DNA of 64,000 nucleotides. Origin: JAJDAH01 sp964487605 (GTDB lineage Bacteria > Myxococcota_A > Polyangia > Polyangiales > Polyangiaceae). The DNA is taken from the NCBI GenBank assembly GCA_964487605.1, contig CAZARU010000001.1, positions 62,001 through 126,000 of the forward strand. The letters run 5' to 3'. The first letter of the stretch is position 1; the number at the start of each line of letters is the position of its first letter. The position numbers and the translations under genes were made by a program. The notes under the pieces are model-generated. The model searched no databases. It was not told the origin of the DNA and saw only the letters and a list, made by a program, of their open reading frames with translations. Below are positions 54,931 to 61,659 of the stretch, in pieces.

Positions 54931-55731
54931 ATGCCTACCCCCGAGCCTCCGGCCAGCTCCGGCGCGCCGAGCGGTGCCGCGGGCCCGGCGAGCGGCGGCC
55001 GCTCGCCGGCGGCCAAGTCCCCGGAATCCGGGTCGGAATCGGAGTCTGATCCGAAAGTCAGGGGGGTGAATAGGTCTGGCACGCGGGCGTCCAACCGACT
55101 GGCCCGCCAAGCGGAGGCCGACGAGGACCGTGAACTCATCGAACGAGCACAGAAGGGCGATCGCGGAGCGTTTCGCTCCCTGGTCGAGCGCCACCAGCGC
55201 CGCGCGTTCGCCATCGCCCTCGGCCTGGTGCGCGACGAGAACGACGCCCGGGAGGTCGTCCAGGAGGCGTTTCTCCGGGTCTACCGGGGCATCGACGCGT
55301 TTCACGGCGGATCGAGCTTCTTCACGTGGCTCTATCGGATCGTCACGAATCTCTCGATCGACCTCATGCGAAAGCCGTCGCGGCGCGAGACGTCGCTCGA
55401 CACGCAGAACGCCGCGCTCGTGGACGAGTCGGACATCCCCCTGCTCGCCCGCGTGGATGGCGCCGATCCACTGGACGTCGTGCGTCGTCGCGAGATCCGT
55501 GAACGCATCCAGCAGGCCCTCGACGACCTGCCGCCGTACCATCGGGGGGTCATCCTCATGCGCGAGGTCCAGGGCATGAGCTACGAGGAGATGGCCAAGG
55601 CCATGAAGGTGTCCAAGGGGACCATCATGAGCCGGCTCTTCCACGCACGGCAGAAGCTGCAGCGCGCACTGACCGATTGCTACGCGGAGCAGCTCGGAAC
55701 CCTCCCGAGCAAGCGTGGAGGCTCCCCGTGA
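54931..55731 (+). CDS. ECF RNA polymerase sigma factor, RpoE-like
   Basis: The core is a standard sigma-70 family ECF factor. Region 2 is AFRSLVERHQRRAFAIALGLVRDENDAREVVQEAFLRVYRG with FTWLYRIVTNLSIDLMRK. Region 4 is LPPYHRGVILMREVQGMSYEEMAKAMKVSKGTIMSRLFHARQKL. About 60 low-complexity Ser/Pro/Gly residues precede it, so the start is doubtful: ATG 54931 is chosen, but GTG 54898 and a later GTG just after an AGGGGGG run are possible. It overlaps the anti-sigma gene (GTGA). Confidence 0.9.
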   Translation: MPTPEPPASSGAPSGAAGPASGGRSPAAKSPESGSESESDPKVRGVNRSGTRASNRLARQAEADEDRELIERAQKGDRGAFRSLVERHQRRAFAIALGLVRDENDAREVVQEAFLRVYRGIDAFHGGSSFFTWLYRIVTNLSIDLMRKPSRRETSLDTQNAALVDESDIPLLARVDGADPLDVVRRREIRERIQQALDDLPPYHRGVILMREVQGMSYEEMAKAMKVSKGTIMSRLFHARQKLQRALTDCYAEQLGTLPSKRGGSP

Positions 55732-56330
55732 GCGCGCCGAGCGACCGCGAGCTGATGCAGCTGCACGACGACGAGCTGTCGGAGCAGGCCGCCAGCGAGC
55801 TCCTGGAGCGTGTCGGCGAGGACGAGCGCGCGCGAGCCGTTCTCGAGGGGCTGTCCCAGATAGGGGACGTCGTGCGCGCCCTGGCGCTCGACCGCGTCGC
55901 CAGCACCGATCTGACCGAGGGCATCCTCGCCCGCATCGATGCCTCGGGCAACGCGGCGAGCCCACTCGTGGTCCTCGAGGGTGGGGCGCCGCCCGTCTCA
56001 CCGACGCCTGCCAGCAAGTGGAGTGTCATCGGCGTCTCGGCGGCGGCCCTCGCCGCCGCTGCCGCTGCGGCCTTCCTCATCGGGCGTAGCGATGCCCCGA
56101 CGGCCCCCGTGTTCTCCGCCGGGGTCGCCGCGAGCGCGCCGCGTCTCGCGACGTCTCGCCCGGTCGCGCCACGCGCGGTCGGAGCCGAGGCTGCGCAGGG
56201 CGTCGCTCCGGCCGCGTTCATCGAGGCCGTGGATTTCGGCATGAGCAACGGCACGATCTTCGTGGTATCTGGCGCCCAGGAAGACGACACACCCGTCGTC
56301 TGGGTCACTGACGAGCCGACCACGCTATGA
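55728..56330 (+). CDS. Membrane anti-sigma factor
   Basis: The 200-residue product is read from a GTG. The N-terminal cytoplasmic part (DRELMQLHDDELSEQAASELLERV) resembles anti-sigma domains that hold ECF factors. One membrane helix lies near residues 102-122 (VIGVSAAALAAAAAAAFLIG), and the C-terminal part is outside. It lacks an obvious zinc-binding H-x3-C-x2-C motif. Coupling to the sigma gene supports the call. The HtrA-like neighbour could belong to the release pathway. Confidence 0.8.
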   Translation: MSAPSDRELMQLHDDELSEQAASELLERVGEDERARAVLEGLSQIGDVVRALALDRVASTDLTEGILARIDASGNAASPLVVLEGGAPPVSPTPASKWSVIGVSAAALAAAAAAAFLIGRSDAPTAPVFSAGVAASAPRLATSRPVAPRAVGAEAAQGVAPAAFIEAVDFGMSNGTIFVVSGAQEDDTPVVWVTDEPTTL

Positions 56331-56842
56331 AGACCGCCGTCACCACACTGCTCGCCGTCCTGGCGCTCGTCTGGTCGGCGCCGCTGCACGCGCAGCCGAA
56401 GGGTGCTCCCGAGGCTCCCCGACCCCAGGAGCCGAAGAAGGAAGACGCGCCGAAGCCCGCGTATGCCATCGAGGTGGTCGTCCTGCATGGCACCAACACC
56501 AAGAAGGGCATCGACGGCCGCATCGAGAAGATGCCCGAGCTCACCAAGCCGCCGTTCTCGTCCTACGACAGCTACGAGCTCCTGAAGAAGGAGACTCTCG
56601 CGGCGCGGAAGGACGAACCCAAGACGCTGCAGCTTCCGAATGGCCGCGTGCTGCAGACGCGCCTGCTCGAAGTCGTCGCGAAGGAGCAGGTGAAGATCTC
56701 GGCGAGCATCGACCACCCGGGTGGGAAGAAGTTTCTGCCGCTCCTCGAGGTGAACGCAAAGCTCGGTCAGCGCTTCATCGTCGCCGGCCAGAGCTACAAG
56801 GGCGGGATCCTCGTCCTGGTCATCCGCGTCGTGGCGGCCTGA
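56327..56842 (+). CDS. Exported protein of the sigma/anti-sigma block
   Basis: The 171-residue product has a clear signal peptide (MKTAVTTLLAVLALVWSAPLHA). A Pro/Lys/Glu-rich linker follows, then a beta-rich domain (AIEVVVLHGTNTKKGIDGRI ... GQRFIVAGQSYKGGILVLVIRVV). No family recognised. It overlaps the anti-sigma stop by four bases, so it may be the periplasmic signal sensor or a regulon product; that is inference. Confidence 0.72.
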   Translation: MKTAVTTLLAVLALVWSAPLHAQPKGAPEAPRPQEPKKEDAPKPAYAIEVVVLHGTNTKKGIDGRIEKMPELTKPPFSSYDSYELLKKETLAARKDEPKTLQLPNGRVLQTRLLEVVAKEQVKISASIDHPGGKKFLPLLEVNAKLGQRFIVAGQSYKGGILVLVIRVVAA

Positions 56843-56843
56843 A

Positions 56844-58346
56844 TCACGACCCCAGGCACCCGAGCTCGATGTCGATGCTGCCGGTCGTGGCCGCCTGCAC
56901 CGCCGTGCAGGTGGACGGGCAGAGCGTGATGCGGGTGGGGGACAGGTTGTCGTCGTAGTGCCAGCCTGCGCCGCAGCCCGTTCCGTCGTTGACGCGCGTG
57001 AGGGTTTGCCGTGTCGCGCCATCGTCGAACAGCACGTCCACCTGGTCGAGGTCGACGATCCCGGCGTCGGTCTCGGGCATCAGGTACTCACAGGAGAGCG
57101 CGGAGCCGCGGATCGTGTCGAGGGCGTCGGTCAGGGCCTGAACCACGTTGCCGCTCGTATCGACGACGAACGCCGCGTTCGTCCCGCCCTGGCTGGCGAT
57201 GGTGTTCAGGTTGGCCTGAGCCTGGGCGGCCTCCGCCGGCGAAAAGATGCCGAGGACGAAGGTCAGGACCTGCGGTGTTCCGGCGAAGCCTGCCTGAGCG
57301 ATGCCGGCGACCTGGTTGATGTTCGTGGGTGTGCAGCGGGTGGGTAGGCCGTCGGTGGCGAGCAGTACGACGACCTTGTGAGCCGGGTTGGCCGCCGCCC
57401 ACGTGCGCGCGTGATCGATGGCTCCCTGGAGAGCGGGTCCCGTAGGTGTGGCGGCGAACGGAGTCTGAGCCGCCAGGGACGTGACCAGCGCCGACTGGTT
57501 GCCGGGCAACGGCGCGATGTTCACCGCGGGCGTGGCGTACGCAGCAGGGACGCACGACTCCTGGTTCAGGCAATGGCTGGTCGTGATCGCGTTGCAGGAG
57601 TTGCCGGCGCCGCAGGCCGTTCCGCCCACCGGAATGCAGACCGTGTTCGGGTCATGCGAGCACACGCCGCGTGGAACGCACTGGAAGGGGAAGCAGTTGG
57701 CGTTGGTCTCGCAGATGGCGTTGATGTTGTTCGCGCACGAGCGCAGCACGCACGGCCCCCCCGTCCCACACTGTGCCGACGCCGTGCACTGCGCCGGAAC
57801 ACCCGGCGCGCGCTGCGCGAAGTACTGGATACCGACCCCGAGGCCGGCGGACTTCGGGTCCTGGACGAAGGCGGTGAACGCCTGCTTCATGCCGTCCCAC
57901 TTCGTCGCGCCGCTCGACGTCGTGTCGAGCATGGACCCGGAGATGTCCATCATCACGTACATGTCGAGGGGGATCTGCTCAGCGCGGACCGTCGTGAGCG
58001 CACACGCGTCCTCGGGCGGAGGTTCGGCGTCGTAAGTGAACCGCACGTCGGGCACGCCGGCGTCGCCGACGGGCGACCCCGCCGCGCCGCCCGCTGGGCC
58101 GCCGCCCGCCCCGGCCAAGCTCGAGCCGGCGAGGCCGCCCGTGCCTCCGCTCGCTCCCGCCGAGCCCCCCATCGCGGCGCTCGCGCCGGCTCCGCCGACA
58201 CCCGACGACCCGTCTGCGGCCCGATCGGCCGCGGCGTCCGCCGCGATGGCTCCCCCGGCGCCGCCCGGCGGCCCCGAGGCGTCGGACGAGGAGCACGCGG
58301 TGGGGAGGAGAACTGCCAGTGCGGCAGCGATGCGGCGCGAAGCCAT
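56844..58346 (-). CDS. VWA-domain lipoprotein with Gly/Ala tether
   Basis: The 500-residue product has a signal ending LLPTAC (Cys18), then a Gly/Ala/Ser tether to about residue 95. The von Willebrand A domain begins near residue 125, with the MIDAS motif D-I-S-G-S (Asp134 to Ser138). An insertion of about 80 residues contains many cysteines (CTASAQCGTGGPC and similar). The Thr/Asp MIDAS partners are plausible in VVLLATDGLPTRC. It probably binds metal-dependent ligands at the cell surface. Confidence 0.83.
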   Translation of the reverse strand: MASRRIAAALAVLLPTACSSSDASGPPGGAGGAIAADAAADRAADGSSGVGGAGASAAMGGSAGASGGTGGLAGSSLAGAGGGPAGGAAGSPVGDAGVPDVRFTYDAEPPPEDACALTTVRAEQIPLDMYVMMDISGSMLDTTSSGATKWDGMKQAFTAFVQDPKSAGLGVGIQYFAQRAPGVPAQCTASAQCGTGGPCVLRSCANNINAICETNANCFPFQCVPRGVCSHDPNTVCIPVGGTACGAGNSCNAITTSHCLNQESCVPAAYATPAVNIAPLPGNQSALVTSLAAQTPFAATPTGPALQGAIDHARTWAAANPAHKVVVLLATDGLPTRCTPTNINQVAGIAQAGFAGTPQVLTFVLGIFSPAEAAQAQANLNTIASQGGTNAAFVVDTSGNVVQALTDALDTIRGSALSCEYLMPETDAGIVDLDQVDVLFDDGATRQTLTRVNDGTGCGAGWHYDDNLSPTRITLCPSTCTAVQAATTGSIDIELGCLGS

Positions 58347-58383
58347 GCCGCATTCTGCGCGGGCGGGCGCCCGCGGTAAAGCC

Positions 58384-59610
58384 TCAGCGGCCCGCCGGGC
58401 CGGAACTCGGAGGCCGAGCCGCCAGGCGCAGCGTCACGTCGAAGGTGGTCCCTTCGCCGAGTGAGCTCCTGACGGTGAGCGTGCCCCCGTGGGCGGAGAC
58501 GATGTCCTTCGCGATCGACAGGCCGAGCCCCGTGCCCTTCCCCTCCGGCTTCGTCGAGAAGAAGGGATCGAACACGTGATCGAGGACGGCTCGCGGGATG
58601 CCCACGCCGTTGTCCGTCACTTCCACGACCATGACCTCCATGTCGGTTTCGACGCGGGTCGAGATGCGCAGCATCCCGCCCGTGGCGGCCATCGCGTGCG
58701 ACGCGTTGGTGAAGAGGTTCACGAAGACCTGCGTCAGCTGACCTCCAACGCCGCGGACCGGAGGGGGCGAATCGACGAAGTCACGATGAACGTCCACGCG
58801 GTTCGACGCCAGCTCGTGCTCGCAGAAGACCAGCGCCTTGTCGATGACCTCGTGGACCACGACCGCACCGGGGACGTCGTGAGAGGGACGTGCGTAGGCC
58901 ATGAGGTCGCGAGTGAAGAGCAGGATGCGCTCGGCCGCCTCGCCGATGCGTCGCAGGCGCTCGACGTCGTCCGGGTCGTCGGTCCCACGCGCCGCCTTCT
59001 TCAGCAGGAAGTCCGAATAGGCGACGATGGACGTGAGCGGGTTGTTGAGCTCGTGAACGACCCCGGCGACGACCTGCCCCAGGCTCGCGAGCTTCTCCGC
59101 CTGGATGAGCTGACCCCTCAAGCGCTCCACGTCGCCACCGGACTCGCGCATGCGGTCGTAGGTGTTCGAGCGACGGACCGCCGTGGCGATCACCTGTGCC
59201 GCGCGCTCCAGCGCGTGGGCCAGGGGGTTGGCGCTCGACTCGAGGGCGGGGTCGTCTCCCGCCACGTGGAGCGTCGAGCCGTCGCTCCCATCGTCCAGGG
59301 CAATGACCCTCTCGAAACGGGCGCGGGGGAAGAGCCGCGTGGGATCTCGGCCCAGCTCCGCGTCGGGCTCCGACGGGAGGCGATACTCCACGATCTGATC
59401 GCCCCCGTGGATCTCGGCGATGCACGTCCCGACCGCCAGGTGCGGAAGCCAGGCGTGCAGTCGGTCCACGGCCGCTCGCGCGACGGCGCGGGCGCCGGCG
59501 TCGAAGGGGAGCAACAGCGCGAGATCGAGCAGGTCGGTCAGAGCGAGGCCGGTGTGCTCCGCCGTCGGGCTCTCGCGGGCCTGTCGAAGCCGGTCACGCG
59601 CCTCGGCCAT
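58384..59610 (-). CDS. Soluble sensor histidine kinase
   Basis: The 408-residue product has a GAF-like N-terminal region (residues 25-150) and a short helix. The HisKA H-box has His186 (VVHELNNPLTSIVAYSDFL). The ATPase domain is complete: N-box LFTNASHAM, G1 DNGVGIP, F-box FDPFFSTKPEGKG and G2 TGLGLSIAKDI. No membrane helix. It follows the REC-GAF-PAS-PAS-HisKA gene by 3 bp, so the two are almost surely one operon and probably one signalling unit. Confidence 0.9.
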   Translation of the reverse strand: MAEARDRLRQARESPTAEHTGLALTDLLDLALLLPFDAGARAVARAAVDRLHAWLPHLAVGTCIAEIHGGDQIVEYRLPSEPDAELGRDPTRLFPRARFERVIALDDGSDGSTLHVAGDDPALESSANPLAHALERAAQVIATAVRRSNTYDRMRESGGDVERLRGQLIQAEKLASLGQVVAGVVHELNNPLTSIVAYSDFLLKKAARGTDDPDDVERLRRIGEAAERILLFTRDLMAYARPSHDVPGAVVVHEVIDKALVFCEHELASNRVDVHRDFVDSPPPVRGVGGQLTQVFVNLFTNASHAMAATGGMLRISTRVETDMEVMVVEVTDNGVGIPRAVLDHVFDPFFSTKPEGKGTGLGLSIAKDIVSAHGGTLTVRSSLGEGTTFDVTLRLAARPPSSGPAGR

Positions 59611-59613
59611 GGG

Positions 59614-61614
59614 TCAGGGCTCTCCGCTCGCCTTGTCCAGGTCCAGGATCTTCGCGTCACCGACGTAGCTCTGCGTCTCGTACTTGGTGATCTTTCCGAT
59701 CTTCCGCACGATGTCCGCCATTCGCTCGGCTTCACGAATGATGACGTTCGCCGCGGCGGCGGCAGGAGCCGCCGGGTCCGTCGTCCGGCGCAGGAGCTCC
59801 GAGTAGCCGATGATGCTGGTCAGGGGCTGGTTCAGCTCGTGGGCAGCGGTGCCCGCGAGCTGGGCGAGCGCTGCCTGCTTTTCCTTCGCGCGCAGCTCTT
59901 CCTGGGCCTTTGAGAGCCTGGACTCCATTCGCAGTCGCTCGCGAATGTCGGTGAACACGCCCACCGATCCCACGACCTTCCCGTTCTCCTCGATGAGCGC
60001 GGCCGAGAGCTTCACCGGAATCGTCTCTCCCGTGGCTCCCAACATGTCGACGCGATAGTCCTCCAGGCGGCCCGCGCCGCCGTGCTCGGGACTGCGTATG
60101 AACCGCATGACCTCGCGGGCGACGTTCTTCGGGTAGAGCTGCTCGACCGAGATCCTGCCGATGACGTTCTCCGGGCGATAGCCGAAGATCCGGGAAGCGG
60201 CGCGATTGAAGAGCAGCACTTTCCCGCGGAGATCCGCCGAAACGATCGCATCGACGGAGCTCTCGATCACCCGCTCGAGAAACTCCTTGGTCTGCCGCAG
60301 CTCGATCGCGATCTTCCGTTCCACCGTGACGTCTCGGAACGTGCAGAGGGCCGCGCCGTCCTCGTGAAGGACGGAGCTGAAGTTGAAGCTCAGGACGATT
60401 TCACTGCCGTCGCCGGCGGCGACCCGCATGTCCACGCTCTGCGGATAGATACCGTCCCGGAATCCCCTCGCGAGGCGCGCCGCGCGGTCGCCCTCGCTCT
60501 TCGCCAGAAAGTGCTCGAACTTTCGGCTCATGAAATCCGTCTCCGTGTAGCCCGTGATCTCCCGGGCTCGCGGATTGCTCAGCACGATGCTGCCCGCCTC
60601 GTCGATGACGAGCATGCCGTCCGCGGTGCTCTCGAAGAAATCCGCGTAGCGCTGGAACATCTGCACGCGTCGTTCCGCTTCGACGCGGGCGAAGGTGCTC
60701 TGCCGAGTCTCGTCCCGCAGCGACTGCAGGATGCGCGCGTTGCGAAGCGCGATGGCCGCGGCGTTGGCGACGGTCTGGATCAGGGCCATCTCGTGCGTGG
60801 CGAAGGGCACCGTGCGGCGGGAGCGGAGGAAGATGACCCCCATGGGTCGGTTCTCGTGGATGATCGGAACGAGCGCGACGGAGGCGAACTCGATCGTCGG
60901 AAGGGCCTGGCGCACGGCCTCCATCAGCGGATGGCTGGCCGCATCGCGGATCACCAGGGTCTGGCCATTCCCGAGCACCTGACGAATCTCGGGGTACTTC
61001 TTGAGGTCGATGGGTAAGTCCCGGAGCTGCTCGTCGTCACTGGTGGCGACGACGTAGCCCAGGTGCTCGGCCTCCCCCACCAGCACGATGCTGCACCGGT
61101 CCACGTGAGCGACGTCGGCGACGCGTTGGACGACGGTGAAGAGGATGTTCCGGATGTCCAGGCTCGACCCCAGCGCCTGCGTGAGCTCGAGCACGGTCTG
61201 CGAGCCCCGCTCGCGCCGGCTCAGCCGCTCCACGTAGTCGCGGACGCGCATCTGGCCGCGAATGCGGGCCACCAGCTCTGCGGGTCGAAACGGCTTGTGG
61301 ACGTAGTCGTCCGCGCCGCACGCGAAGATCTTCTGAATCTCGTCTTCGCTGTCGAGTGCCGTCAGCACCACGACGGGCACCTCGGCGAGCGCTGGCGTCT
61401 CGCGCAGGTGCTTGAGTACGGCGTAGCCGTCCGGGTCCGGCATCACCAGGTCGAGGAGGACCACCGAGGGCGTGGTCTTCGTGAGCACTTCGAGCGCCTT
61501 GGCGCCGCCATCGACGCAGGTGCAATCGAGGCCGGCGGCGCGCAGGGCCTCGTCGATGACGCGCCGGCTCACGGCGTCGTCGTCCACCACCAGGATGCTG
61601 CCGTCGGAGTTCAC
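59614..61614 (-). CDS. REC-GAF-PAS-PAS-HisKA protein lacking an ATPase domain
   Basis: The 666-residue product starts with a receiver domain (ILVVDDD, phospho-acceptor Asp55 in VVLLDLVMPD, Lys in DYVHKPF). A GAF domain (about residues 140-300), two PAS domains (about 325-440 and 450-575) and a HisKA region (His592 in TAAHELNQPLTSIIGYSELLRR) follow. The chain then stops after about 75 residues, with no N, G1, F or G2 box. The downstream gene supplies a full kinase. It may therefore be phosphorylated in trans or act as a dimerisation partner. No frameshift is evident that would restore an ATPase domain. Confidence 0.88.
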   Translation of the reverse strand: MNSDGSILVVDDDAVSRRVIDEALRAAGLDCTCVDGGAKALEVLTKTTPSVVLLDLVMPDPDGYAVLKHLRETPALAEVPVVVLTALDSEDEIQKIFACGADDYVHKPFRPAELVARIRGQMRVRDYVERLSRRERGSQTVLELTQALGSSLDIRNILFTVVQRVADVAHVDRCSIVLVGEAEHLGYVVATSDDEQLRDLPIDLKKYPEIRQVLGNGQTLVIRDAASHPLMEAVRQALPTIEFASVALVPIIHENRPMGVIFLRSRRTVPFATHEMALIQTVANAAAIALRNARILQSLRDETRQSTFARVEAERRVQMFQRYADFFESTADGMLVIDEAGSIVLSNPRAREITGYTETDFMSRKFEHFLAKSEGDRAARLARGFRDGIYPQSVDMRVAAGDGSEIVLSFNFSSVLHEDGAALCTFRDVTVERKIAIELRQTKEFLERVIESSVDAIVSADLRGKVLLFNRAASRIFGYRPENVIGRISVEQLYPKNVAREVMRFIRSPEHGGAGRLEDYRVDMLGATGETIPVKLSAALIEENGKVVGSVGVFTDIRERLRMESRLSKAQEELRAKEKQAALAQLAGTAAHELNQPLTSIIGYSELLRRTTDPAAPAAAAANVIIREAERMADIVRKIGKITKYETQSYVGDAKILDLDKASGEP

Positions 61615-61659
61615 GACGACGTCATCGTAGGCCGGATCGGTTCACGGGGCGAGTCGGGG

